Source: Mesorhizobium loti (GTDB lineage: Bacteria > Pseudomonadota > Alphaproteobacteria > Rhizobiales > Rhizobiaceae). Taken from it: a stretch of 45,076 nt of DNA. Position 1 is the stretch's first letter. Each line of letters starts with the position of its first letter. The notes beneath the pieces are model-generated. The model was not told the origin of the DNA. It ran no database searches and saw nothing but the letters and a program-made list of their open reading frames with translations. Both the position numbers and the translations under genes were made by a program. Positions 8,002-17,434 of the stretch are shown in pieces. The stretch is taken from the NCBI RefSeq assembly GCF_001510895.1, contig NZ_LPWA01000132.1, positions 1 through 45,076 on the forward strand, given 5' to 3'.

Positions 8002-8667
8002 ATGGGCTATAGCCTCGACTTCGGCTGGCTTGCGGGTGCAGCAGGCGCGATCGCGCGCGGCGCGGCGACGACTGTCCTTCTGATCGCTGTGACCACGCTC
8101 GCGGGGACCGTCCTCAGCATCCTGGGTGCCGCAGGCAAAAGAAACGGCCCCAAGCCGCTGCGGATGGCGATGGCCGCCTATGTCGAGGTGATGCGCAACA
8201 CGCCGTTCCTGGTGCAGCTGTTCTTCATCTTCTTCGGGCTGCCCAGCCTCGGCGTAAGACTAGACCCGATCCTTGCTGCCATGCTGGCGATGACGCTCAA
8301 CATGGCGGCCTACACGATCGAGATCGTCGGCGCCGGTCTCGACGCGGTGCCGCGCGGCCAGACGGAGGCGGCGCTTGCGCTCGGGCTCAGGCCCCGCCAG
8401 GTCTTCATCAAGATCGTGCTGCCGCAGGCGCTGAAGGTGATCTATCCGGCGCTGACCAGCCAGATCGTCATCATGATGCTAGAATCGGCCGTCGTATCGC
8501 AGATAGCGGTACGCGAGCTGACCTATGAGGCCGACATGCTGCAGGCGCGCACCTTCCGCGCCTTCGAGACTTATCTGGTGGTGACCCTGGTCTATCTCGG
8601 CCTGTCGATGGGGCTGCGCCGGTTGCTGGTCAGCGGCGGTCGCCGCGCACTCGGAGCCGGCGTGTGA
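8002..8667 (+). CDS. Polar amino acid ABC transporter permease (first subunit)
   Basis: 221 residues, inner-membrane permease of the HisQ/HisM/GlnP family with about five hydrophobic segments. Family hallmarks are YVEVMRNTPFLVQLFFIFFGLP near residue 55 and the EAA coupling loop GAGLDAVPRGQTEAALALGLRPRQVFIKIVLPQAL. It forms the channel with the next gene, whose start overlaps its stop. No ATP-binding subunit is encoded nearby. Confidence 0.93.
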   Translation: MGYSLDFGWLAGAAGAIARGAATTVLLIAVTTLAGTVLSILGAAGKRNGPKPLRMAMAAYVEVMRNTPFLVQLFFIFFGLPSLGVRLDPILAAMLAMTLNMAAYTIEIVGAGLDAVPRGQTEAALALGLRPRQVFIKIVLPQALKVIYPALTSQIVIMMLESAVVSQIAVRELTYEADMLQARTFRAFETYLVVTLVYLGLSMGLRRLLVSGGRRALGAGV

Positions 8668-9314
8668 TGATCGAGTTCACCTTCTGGGACATATTGCGCA
8701 ACCTGCTGCTCGCCACGCGCTGGACGGTGCTTTTGTCGCTCGCGGCCTTCGTCGGCGGCGCGCTGGTCGGGCTCGCCGTGCTGTTCTTCCGCATCGCCAA
8801 GAACAAATGGACCAAGCGGATCGCTTCCGGCTACATCGCGCTGTTCCAGGGAACGCCGCTCCTGATGCAGCTCTTCCTGATGTTCTTCGGCCTGCCGATG
8901 CTCGGGCTGCGCATCGAGCCGTGGACGGCGGCGGCGCTCGGCCTAACCTTCTTCGCCAGCGCCTATCTCGCCGAAATCTGGCGCGGCGGCGTCGACGCGC
9001 TGCCGCGCGGCCAGTGGGATGCCGGCGCCAGCCTTGGGCTGCACTATCTGCAGGAACTAAGGCTGATCATCCTGCCGCAGGCGTTCGCGATCACCCGCGC
9101 CCCGACCGTCGGCTTCCTGGTGCAGCTCATCAAGTCGACGGCGCTGACCTCGATCATCGGCTTCGAGGAACTGGTGAGGACCTCCAACGCCATCAACAAC
9201 GCGACCTTCGAGCCCTTCACCGTCTACGGGCTGGTGGCGCTGATCTTCTTCGTCATGTGTTTTCCGCTGACGCAATATGCGCGTCGGCTCGAGAAGCGAG
9301 CCGGAGCGCACTGA
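8667..9314 (+). CDS. Polar amino acid ABC transporter permease (second subunit)
   Basis: 215 residues, same family as the preceding gene. YIALFQGTPLLMQLFLMFFGLP and the coupling loop GGVDALPRGQWDAGASLGLHYLQELRLIILPQAF are diagnostic. The ATG at 8667 shares its A with the upstream TGA, so translation is probably coupled; a GTG at 8664 is a possible alternative start. This is the last gene of the unit: the convergent MATE gene ends 53 bases further on. Normally an ATPase of the GlnQ/HisP type would follow. Its absence means the permeases must borrow one from elsewhere. Confidence 0.93.
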   Translation: MIEFTFWDILRNLLLATRWTVLLSLAAFVGGALVGLAVLFFRIAKNKWTKRIASGYIALFQGTPLLMQLFLMFFGLPMLGLRIEPWTAAALGLTFFASAYLAEIWRGGVDALPRGQWDAGASLGLHYLQELRLIILPQAFAITRAPTVGFLVQLIKSTALTSIIGFEELVRTSNAINNATFEPFTVYGLVALIFFVMCFPLTQYARRLEKRAGAH

Positions 9315-9367
9315 GCCGGTTAAGATGCATATCGAAAAGGCCGCCGGTTGTTCGGCAGCCTGTCCTG

Positions 9368-10771
9368 TCAATGCCCGAAGGACAGCGCCGGCGCGATGCG
9401 GTCGCGCCGCAGCCAGCGCACCAGCAAGAGCGCCGCCACCACCGCCAGGCCCGACGACAGGCCGATCCAGATGCCGACGCCGTGGAAGCCGAAATGGAAG
9501 GCGAGCAGCACGCCGAGCGGCAGGCCGACGCCCCAATAGCCGATCGCGGCGTAGATCATCGGCACCTTGGTGTCGTGCAGGCCGCGCAGCATGCCGGCGG
9601 CCACCGCCTGCGCGCCGTCGAAGATCTGAAACAGCGCCGCAAACACCAGGAACGACACCGCAAGCCCGATCACCCTGGCATTGGCCGGATCGGCAAGGTC
9701 GATGAAGGCGCTGATCAACAGATGCGGCCATAGAATCATCACCAGCCCCATCAGCGCCATGAACGAAACGCCGATGACAAAGGCAGTCCAGCCGGCGCGG
9801 GAAACGCCTTCCGGATTGCCGGCGCCATGGGCAAGGCCGACACGCACGGTGACCGCCTGGTTGAGGCCGAGCGGCACCATGAAGGAGATCGAGGCGATCT
9901 GGATGGCGATCGCATGCGCGGCCAGCGAATTCGCGTCGATCAGGCCCATCAAAAGTGCCGCCGCGTTGAAGATCGTCACCTCGAAGGCAAGGATGCCGGC
10001 GATCGGCAGGCCGAGCCTCAGCAGCCCGCGAAAACGCGGCCAATCGGAACGCCAGAAGCGGCCGAACAAGCGATAGCGGCGGAATTTTTTCTCAAGCAAC
10101 ACCACGGCGGCCAGACCGGCAAACATCAGCGTGCTCGATAGCGAGGTCGCAAGGCCCGAGCCGGCGATGCCCATTGAGCGCATGCCGAGATTGCCGAACA
10201 TGAACACCCAGTTGAAGAAGGCGTTGCAGGCAACCGCCACGAACACGATGATCAGCGCCCAGCCCGGCCGTTCCAGCGCCGAGATGAAGGAGCGCAGCAC
10301 GATATAGCCATAGAAGGGCAGCACCGCCCATTGCAGCCAGTGCAGGTAAATGCCGGCCTGATGCGCGAGCTCCGGCTTCTGGCCCATGGCTAGAAGCACC
10401 TCTTCGCCATGCCAGAGGAACAGCCAGATCGGGATCGAGACGAGGACCGCCAGCCACAGGCCCTGGCGCACAGTGCGGCGCAGGTCGCGCACGGAATGGC
10501 GGCGACGGCCGAGCTCGGTCGCCATCATCGGCGAGGTCGCCAGCATCAGGCCGAGGCCGAAGATCAGCGGCATGAAATAGAGGTTGGAGCCGAGCGCGCC
10601 GGCGGCAAGCGTATCCGGTCCCAGCCGACCCATCATCATGACGTCGGTCGCGGTCATGGCGGTCTGGCCGAGATTGGTGAGCACCATCGGCCAGGCGAGC
10701 GCCAGCGTCGCCCTGATTTCCTGACGCCAAAGATTTTCCGGCGCGCGAGCGCCGGCTTCGATCGCAGACAT
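9368..10771 (-). CDS. MATE family multidrug/cation antiporter (NorM-like)
   Basis: 467 residues with about twelve transmembrane segments, a Na+- or H+-driven exporter of cationic drugs or metabolites. The two halves each begin with the family pattern (LALAWPMVLTNLGQTAMTATDVMMMGRLG near residue 25, and LGLPIAGILAFEVTIFNAAALLMGLID in the second half). The GLG-LMLATSPMMATELG and LGLNQAVTVRVGLAHGAGNP loops are typical of MATE proteins. The ATG at 10771 has AGAGCGGA upstream and begins MSAIEAGARAPENLWRQE. It is divergent from the AraC gene, with 237 bases between. The substrate cannot be predicted. Confidence 0.95.
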   Translation of the reverse strand: MSAIEAGARAPENLWRQEIRATLALAWPMVLTNLGQTAMTATDVMMMGRLGPDTLAAGALGSNLYFMPLIFGLGLMLATSPMMATELGRRRHSVRDLRRTVRQGLWLAVLVSIPIWLFLWHGEEVLLAMGQKPELAHQAGIYLHWLQWAVLPFYGYIVLRSFISALERPGWALIIVFVAVACNAFFNWVFMFGNLGMRSMGIAGSGLATSLSSTLMFAGLAAVVLLEKKFRRYRLFGRFWRSDWPRFRGLLRLGLPIAGILAFEVTIFNAAALLMGLIDANSLAAHAIAIQIASISFMVPLGLNQAVTVRVGLAHGAGNPEGVSRAGWTAFVIGVSFMALMGLVMILWPHLLISAFIDLADPANARVIGLAVSFLVFAALFQIFDGAQAVAAGMLRGLHDTKVPMIYAAIGYWGVGLPLGVLLAFHFGFHGVGIWIGLSSGLAVVAALLLVRWLRRDRIAPALSFGH

Positions 10772-11008
10772 GTTCCGCTCTTTCAGATAGCGGCGCGTCG
10801 AGACGAATCCCGGAAGCCGCACGCAACGGCGCAAAATGGCGCTGTTTGCGCCGTCTTGTGAACGAAATGCGACATATTGGCAAGGGAGGAGGCGCGGGCA
10901 GTTGTTGAGCCAGCGGAGGCGAGAGGCGCTTGCGTTCACTTGCCGGCCCGAGGCTGCTACGGATTGTCCGAAGACACGGAGCCGGCAAGGCGTGCCGGGA
11001 GGAAATGA

Positions 11009-11926
11009 ATGCCGTTCAGGCGAAGAAAGAACACGGCCGCAATCCCGCGAACGGTGCCGGCCTTCGAGCACATCGTCACCGAGGCGAGCGACAGTTTTCT
11101 GTGGCGGCTGGACGATTATCCGTGGGAGCGCAATGTCTGGAACTTCCATCCGGAATACGAAATCCATCTTCTGAGGAAATCGTCCGGCGTGGTGCTGGTC
11201 GGCGACCACATCGGCGAGTTCGGGCCGGGCTACCTGACGATTGTCGGCGGCGGCCTGCCGCATGATTGGGTGACGGCGGTGCAGCCCGGCGAGCTGATCG
11301 AGGGCCGCGACATCGTTCTGCAGTTCGATCCCGAGCGGCTGCGCGGCTCGGCCGGGCTGCTGCCGGAACTGCGCGAGTTGGAGCCGTTCCTGGAGCGCTC
11401 GCTGCGCGGCATGGTCTTCCATGGCCAGACGGCGCTCGACGGCGCCGAGCTGATGGAAAGAATGGGACAGGTGCATGGGTTGGCAAGGTTCCGCATGTTC
11501 CTCGAACTGCTGGACCTGCTGGCCACCACCGACGAATACGAGCTCTTGTCGTCGCCGGACTTTTCCCCGCTTCTCGACGCTGCGTCGCTGGACATCATCC
11601 AGCGTTCGCTGACCTATCTGTTCCAGCATTTCGCCGAGGACCTGAAGCTGCCGGAGGTGGCGGCATTGGCCGGCATGAACGAAAGTACGTTCTCGCGTTT
11701 CTTCCAGAAGAACACCGGCAACTCCTTCAGCGACCACCTCGCCAAGCTGAGGCTTTGGCAGGCATGCAAGCTGCTCGCCGACACCGAGATCCCGATCACC
11801 GACATCTGCTTCCAGGTTGGCTACATGAACATCTCGAACTTCAACCGGGCCTTCCTGCGCAAGCACAAGATGACGCCGTCATCCTATCGCAAGCTGTCGC
11901 GGCAACGGCTGACGCTGCGGGCGTGA
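11009..11926 (+). CDS. AraC family transcriptional regulator
   Basis: 305 residues. The N-terminal half is a cupin-type sensor (NFHPEYEIHLLRKSSGVVLVGDHIGEFGPGYLTIVGGGLPHDW), usual for sugar-responsive AraC proteins. The C-terminal hundred residues hold two helix-turn-helix motifs (LPEVAALAGMNESTFSRFFQKNTGNSFSDHL and ITDICFQVGYMNISNFNRAFLRKHKMTPSSYRK). GGAGG precedes the ATG. It lies 231 bases upstream of the sugar ABC operon on the same strand and is its likely activator (inference from position); the divergent MATE gene is a less likely target. Confidence 0.93.
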   Translation: MPFRRRKNTAAIPRTVPAFEHIVTEASDSFLWRLDDYPWERNVWNFHPEYEIHLLRKSSGVVLVGDHIGEFGPGYLTIVGGGLPHDWVTAVQPGELIEGRDIVLQFDPERLRGSAGLLPELRELEPFLERSLRGMVFHGQTALDGAELMERMGQVHGLARFRMFLELLDLLATTDEYELLSSPDFSPLLDAASLDIIQRSLTYLFQHFAEDLKLPEVAALAGMNESTFSRFFQKNTGNSFSDHLAKLRLWQACKLLADTEIPITDICFQVGYMNISNFNRAFLRKHKMTPSSYRKLSRQRLTLRA

Positions 11927-12157
11927 TCGGGTCGAGAACCGGTTCTCCTGATACTCGTGTGACGGGCAGACTCGGCCTTCTCGGTTTTTTGCGGCGCACA
12001 ATGCATAAAAGTACAGGTCTGATGCAACGGGGCTTCTAGTCTCGCTCCTTCCAACTGCTCATTTTGGCGACGGGTGGCAGGTCACCCGGGCGACGGTGAG
12101 GGTCGCTTAGCCTGACGACCTCCGCTTCCCGCGAGTGTTCCTGGAGGAGAAAAATCA

Positions 12158-13431
12158 ATGAAATCAACCCGGCTCGCTGCCAGCCTCGGCGCAGCGTTCG
12201 TGCTTACCGCTTCCGTATCAACCGCAGCACTGGCGCAGGCCCCGGTCTGCTCGGCACCGGTCAAGGTGCTGGCGCAGCCGCGTGACGGGCTGACGCTTCT
12301 GGAGGACTCCAAGGACGAGTTCAAAAAGCTCTCCGGCGCTTCCTTCCAGATCGACTACCTCAACGAGAACGACCGCCGCGCAAAGTCGCGCGCCGACGCC
12401 TCCACCGTCGGCAACTACAACGTCTATTATGTCGACGAGGCCAATGTCGCGCTGTTCGCGTCCTCGGGCTGGATCGCGCCGCTGACCGATTATTATCCGG
12501 CTGAGTACGACTTCGCCGATTTCGATCCGGGCCGCCAGAAGGTCGCCACCTATGATGGAAAAGTCTGGTTCGCGCCGCTGACCGGCGGCGGCGACCTGAT
12601 GGTCTATCGCAAGGACGTGCTGGAGGCCGCCGGCATCCAGCCGCCGAAGACGCTCGACGAGCTGATCGCCGACGTGGCCAAGCTGAACGATCCCGACAAG
12701 GGCATGTACGGCATCGCGCTGCGCGGCGCGCGCGGCTCGGGCGCAATGTCTGGCGCTGGATGCCTTTCTTCAAGGCCTATGGCGGCAAGTGGTTCGATGG
12801 CGACAAGCCGGCATTCAATTCGGACGCGGCCCTCAAGGCGACAGAGACATATCTGAAACTGTTCAAGGACTCCGCACCCGGCACGCAGACCGGCAGCTGG
12901 GATGAATCGACCGGGGCCTTCCTGTCCGGCCAGGTCGCCATCCTCGTCGAATCGACGCCGTTGTCCGGCATGGCGGTCGATCCCAAGACCTCGCAGGTGG
13001 TCGGCAAGGTCGGCTTCCTGCCGCCACCCTCGCCGCTGCCCGGCGGCGGCTACGGCCACGGGCTCGCCATAGGCACCAAGGCCAACGCGGACGACGCCTC
13101 GAAGAAATGCGCCGGCCTGTTCATCGCCTGGGCGACGTCGAAGGAGAACGAGAAGCGCCGGCTCGACGCGCATCAGTTCGGCGAGCTCAACCGCACCAGC
13201 ATCCTGTCCAGCAAGGAATTCGCCGACATCTACGGCGCCGATCTCGGCCAGGCGCTGGCCGATACCGGCAAGGTGACCGCGGTGAACTTCTGGCAGGATC
13301 CGCGCTGGCCCGACCTCGGCGACCGCTGGGGCATCATCCTGGAGGAGCTGGTCACCGGCACGCGCACCGACATCAAGGGCGGCCTCAACGAGCTCGAGGC
13401 CTATGCGGACGAGCTGGTGAAGAAGAAGTAA
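12158..13431 (+). CDS. Sugar/polyol ABC transporter substrate-binding protein, one frameshift near 12745
   Basis: Type II (MalE-like, SBP_bac_1) periplasmic binding protein. A Sec signal peptide (LAASLGAAFVLTASVSTAALAQA) follows the ATG at 12158, which has GGAGGAGA upstream. The frame breaks near 12743-12746: the first part reads to IALRGARGSGA and the rest, in the -1 frame, continues WMPFFKAYGGKWFDGDKPAF to the stop at 13431. Adding one base gives 424 residues with no gap in the fold, so this is a single-base deletion. Because every frameshift in the window is of this kind, I suspect a consensus error rather than a dead gene. It heads an operon with two permeases, a polyol dehydrogenase and an ATPase; ligand probably a pentitol or hexitol. 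Confidence 0.85.
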
Positions 13432-13457
13432 TCCTCCCGCCCGTGGCGCGCGGTCCG

Positions 13458-13477
13458 CGGCATTCGCCGGAATGCCG
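13458..13477 (+). terminator. Intercistronic hairpin after the binding-protein gene
   Basis: CGGCATTC and GAATGCCG pair around GCCG, 26 bases after the stop. With the repeat at 13529-13575 it separates the binding-protein gene from the permeases, as at 7918 and 24960. No U-tract. Confidence 0.5.
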
Positions 13478-13528
13478 GGACCCATGCGCCGCGGGTTCAC
13501 GCCAGCGATCCGATCTCTTTGTTTGAAC

Positions 13529-13575
13529 GCAATTCCGGACGGAAAATCGCGTCACACTTTTCCTGGAATTGCTCC
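13529..13575. repeat. GCAATTCC...GGAATTGC palindromic repeat, copy 3
   Basis: Nearly identical to the copy at 4582-4628, including the GACGGAAAA and CACACTTTTCCTGG inner parts. The preceding TCTTTGTTT is shared with the copy at 6973. It lies inside the operon, 19 bases before the first permease. Confidence 0.9.
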
Positions 13576-13593
13576 GATACCCGAGGACAGGCA

Positions 13594-14460
13594 ATGCGCC
13601 GACGCTCTTCCCTGCCAGTCACCTTTCTGGTTCCGACGCTCGTGATCCTTTTGGTCCTGTCGATGGTGCCGACGCTCTACGCCATCGTGATCGCGCTGCA
13701 GAACCGCGAGCTGAGCGCGCCGGGCTATTCCTGGGTCTGGTTCTCGAACTTCGGCGACCTCTTCCTCGACCGCCGCTTCCTCAATGCGGTCTGGGTTTCG
13801 GTGAAATGGGAAATCGTCACCGTCGTGGCGACGATGGTGGTGGCCATCGGCCTGGGTGTGCTGATGTTCGAGGTCGCCTCGCCGCGCTTGCGCAACATCT
13901 ACTGCCTGCTGTTCATCATCCCGGTGCTGTTGCCGCGCGTCTCGGCCGCCTTTGTGTGGAAGTTCGCCTATCACCCGCTCTACGGCATCGCCACCTATCC
14001 CTACCGGCTGATCACCGGCGGGCTGATCTTCGATCCGCTGTCCAAGGCCTCGACGGCCCTGTTCGCCGTCGCCTCGGTCGATGTCTGGCAATGGGGACTC
14101 TTCTTCGCCGTCATCGTGCTGAAGCTGCTCGATACCTTGCCGCCGCAACCGATCGAGGCGGCTCGACTCGATCACGCCAAACGCTGGCAGATCCATGCCT
14201 ATGTGACTTTGCCGATGCTCAAGGCGCCGCTGATCAGCTTGATGTTCGTCAAGATGATCGAGTCGCTGCGCTCCTTCGACCTCATCTATGTGATGACGCG
14301 CGGCGGGCCGGGCGTCGCGACCGAGACGCTCGACATGTATGCCTTCTCACAAGGCTTCATCGAATCCGGCAAGGTCTCCTACGCCTCGGCCATGGCGGTG
14401 CTGATGATGATCGCGACAGTCATCACCTTCACCATGCTCTGGAAGCGGGTGCAGGCATGA
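13594..14460 (+). CDS. Sugar ABC transporter permease (MalF-type)
   Basis: 288 residues, about six transmembrane segments. The N-terminus PVTFLVPTLVILLVLSMVPTLYAIVIALQN is the usual first segment of MalF/UgpA-like permeases. The coupling loop LPPQPIEAARLDHAKRWQIHAYVTLPMLKAPLI is present, followed by the MTRGGPGVATETLDMYAF periplasmic stretch. The ATG at 13594 is preferred over an upstream start at 13519 that would be encoded by the repeat; GAGGACAGG precedes it. Its stop overlaps the start of the second permease (ATGA). Confidence 0.94.
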   Translation: MRRRSSLPVTFLVPTLVILLVLSMVPTLYAIVIALQNRELSAPGYSWVWFSNFGDLFLDRRFLNAVWVSVKWEIVTVVATMVVAIGLGVLMFEVASPRLRNIYCLLFIIPVLLPRVSAAFVWKFAYHPLYGIATYPYRLITGGLIFDPLSKASTALFAVASVDVWQWGLFFAVIVLKLLDTLPPQPIEAARLDHAKRWQIHAYVTLPMLKAPLISLMFVKMIESLRSFDLIYVMTRGGPGVATETLDMYAFSQGFIESGKVSYASAMAVLMMIATVITFTMLWKRVQA

Positions 14461-15269
14461 GGCCCGGCCGCTTGCTCGCCAAGGCCATCCTGGCGCTGGC
14501 CGGGTTCCTGGCCGTGTTCCCACTGGTCTGGACGGCGCTCAATGCGCTGAAGAACAATGTCGACATCATCACGCGCGTGCCGCGGCTGGTGTTTTCGCCG
14601 ACGCTTGCCAACATCAGCTACATCCTTGGCCGCGACAGCGTGCTGACCGGCCTCTACAATTCGGTTGTCGCCTGCGGCGCGGCCGTGCTGATCGGCGTCG
14701 CGCTCGGCCTGCCGGCGGCCTATGCGGTGGCGCGCTATCCCAACCGCTTTGCCGGCGACATCCAGTTCTTCGTGCTGTCGTTGCGCTTCTTGCCGCCGGT
14801 GGCGGTGGCCATACCGCTGATGGTGATCTGGCTTCAGGTCGGACTCTACGACACCTTGCCGGCGCTCATCGTCACCTATTCGCTGCTCACCATCTCGGTG
14901 ATCATGTGGCTGGCGATCCCCGCCTTCCAGGGCGTGCCGAAGGAGGTCGAGGAGGCGGCCTTCGTCGATGGGTACGGCGCCTACTCGGTGTTCTGGCGGA
15001 TTGCGCTTCCCGTTGCCGCGCGCTCGCTCGCCGGCGCGATCGCCTTCAGCTTCGTGCTGGTCTGGAACGAGTTCCTGATCGCGCTGATGCTGTCGAGCTC
15101 CAACGCCAAGACGCTGCCGATCGTGGCTTCCGAGCTCTCGCAGCAGGGCATGAACGTGCCGTGGGGGATCCTCAATGCCTCCGTGGTGCTCCTGTCGCTG
15201 CCGCCGCTGCTGTTCCTCGGCGTGCTGAGCGGCTTCCTGAATTCCGTTTTCCGGCAAAAGAAAAGTTGA
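14457..15269 (+). CDS. Sugar ABC transporter permease (MalG-type)
   Basis: 270 residues, partner of the preceding permease, with the ATGA overlap at 14457-14460 indicating coupled translation. Six transmembrane segments; the coupling loop is GVPKEVEEAAFVDGYGAYSVFWRIALPVAARSL, where Glu-Ala-Ala is intact. LSLRFLPPVAVAIPLMVIW and the VWNEFLIALMLSSSNAKTLPI stretch are typical of polyol and sugar permeases of this family in Rhizobiales. Confidence 0.94.
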   Translation: MRPGRLLAKAILALAGFLAVFPLVWTALNALKNNVDIITRVPRLVFSPTLANISYILGRDSVLTGLYNSVVACGAAVLIGVALGLPAAYAVARYPNRFAGDIQFFVLSLRFLPPVAVAIPLMVIWLQVGLYDTLPALIVTYSLLTISVIMWLAIPAFQGVPKEVEEAAFVDGYGAYSVFWRIALPVAARSLAGAIAFSFVLVWNEFLIALMLSSSNAKTLPIVASELSQQGMNVPWGILNASVVLLSLPPLLFLGVLSGFLNSVFRQKKS

Positions 15270-15283
15270 TGCGAGGATACCCG

Positions 15284-16330
15284 ATGCGGGCACTGGTGCT
15301 TGAGAAAAAAGGCGAACTGTCGCTGCGCGAGATCGCGCTGCCGCTCGACGTCGGACCGGACGACGTCAGGATCGCCATCCACACGGTCGGCGTCTGCGGC
15401 AGCGACGTGCATTACTACACGCACGGCGCCATCGGCAGCTATATCGTACGCCAGCCGATGGTGCTCGGCCACGAAGCCTCGGGCACGATCGTCGAGGTCG
15501 GCGCCAATGTCACGAGCCTGAAGGTCGGCGATCGCGTCTGCATGGAACCCGGTGTTCCGAACCTATCATCGCGCGCGACGAAGCTCGGCATCTACAATGT
15601 CGATCCGGACGTCACATTCTGGGCAACGCCGCCCGTGCATGGTGTGCTTGCCCCTCAAGCGGTTCATCCTGCGGCCTTCACCTACAGGCTGCCGGACAAT
15701 GTCTCCTTTGCCGAGGGCGCAATGGTCGAGCCCTTCGCCATCGGCATGCAGGCGGCAACGCGTGCGCGGATCGTTCCCGGCGATATCGCCGCCGTGGTCG
15801 GCTGCGGGCCGATCGGCATCATGATCGCGCTCGCGGCTTTGGCCGGCGGCTGCTCCAAAGTGCTGATCTCCGATTTTTCCGCCCCGAAGCTGGAGATCGC
15901 GGCGCGCTATCCAGGCATCGTGCCGGTCAATATCGGCGAGCAGTCGCTGGTCGACGCCGTCGCGGCCGCGACCGGCAATTGGGGGGCCGACATCGTCTTC
16001 GAGGCGAGCGGCAGCCCGAAGGCTTTCGCCGATCTGTTCGATGTCGTGCGGCCGGGCGGCGCCGTGGTGCTTGTTGGGCTGCCGGTGGAGCCGGTCAGCC
16101 TCGACGTGCCGGCGGCGATCTCTAAGGAGGTGCGCATCGAAACCGTGTTCCGCTATGCCAACATCTTCGATCGCGCGCTGCAGCTGATCGCCTCCGGCAA
16201 GGTCGACCTCAAGCCGCTGATCACCGGCACCTATGATTTCTCTGAAAGCATCAAGGCCTTCGAGCGGGCGGCCCAGGGCAGCCCGCTGGACGTCAAGCTG
16301 CAAATCCTGCTTACCGGCGAGAAGGGCTGA
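15284..16330 (+). CDS. Zinc-dependent polyol dehydrogenase (xylitol/sorbitol dehydrogenase type)
   Basis: 348-residue medium-chain dehydrogenase, closest in pattern to sorbitol/xylitol dehydrogenases, oxidising a polyol to the 2-ketose with NAD. Visible features: catalytic zinc ligands in GVCGSDVHYYTHG (Cys) and LGHEASG (His-Glu), the Glu of EGAMVEP, and the Rossmann motif VVGCGPIGIM. In place of the four-Cys structural zinc loop is LSSRATKLGIYNVDP, as in sorbitol dehydrogenases. I chose the ATG at 15284 because GAGGA lies seven bases upstream; an ATG at 15269 overlapping the permease stop is possible. It sits between permeases and ATPase, so its substrate should be what the transporter imports. 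Confidence 0.9.
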   Translation: MRALVLEKKGELSLREIALPLDVGPDDVRIAIHTVGVCGSDVHYYTHGAIGSYIVRQPMVLGHEASGTIVEVGANVTSLKVGDRVCMEPGVPNLSSRATKLGIYNVDPDVTFWATPPVHGVLAPQAVHPAAFTYRLPDNVSFAEGAMVEPFAIGMQAATRARIVPGDIAAVVGCGPIGIMIALAALAGGCSKVLISDFSAPKLEIAARYPGIVPVNIGEQSLVDAVAAATGNWGADIVFEASGSPKAFADLFDVVRPGGAVVLVGLPVEPVSLDVPAAISKEVRIETVFRYANIFDRALQLIASGKVDLKPLITGTYDFSESIKAFERAAQGSPLDVKLQILLTGEKG

Positions 16331-16333
16331 GAA

Positions 16334-17420
<1,087 letters not shown>

Positions 17421-17434
17421 CTCGGCATCCTGCT

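Noticed and set aside
9057..10043. Alternative-frame open reading frames opposite and within the MATE gene
   Set aside because: They are GC-rich shadows, full of Arg and Ala, without domain similarity; the MATE frame accounts for the region.
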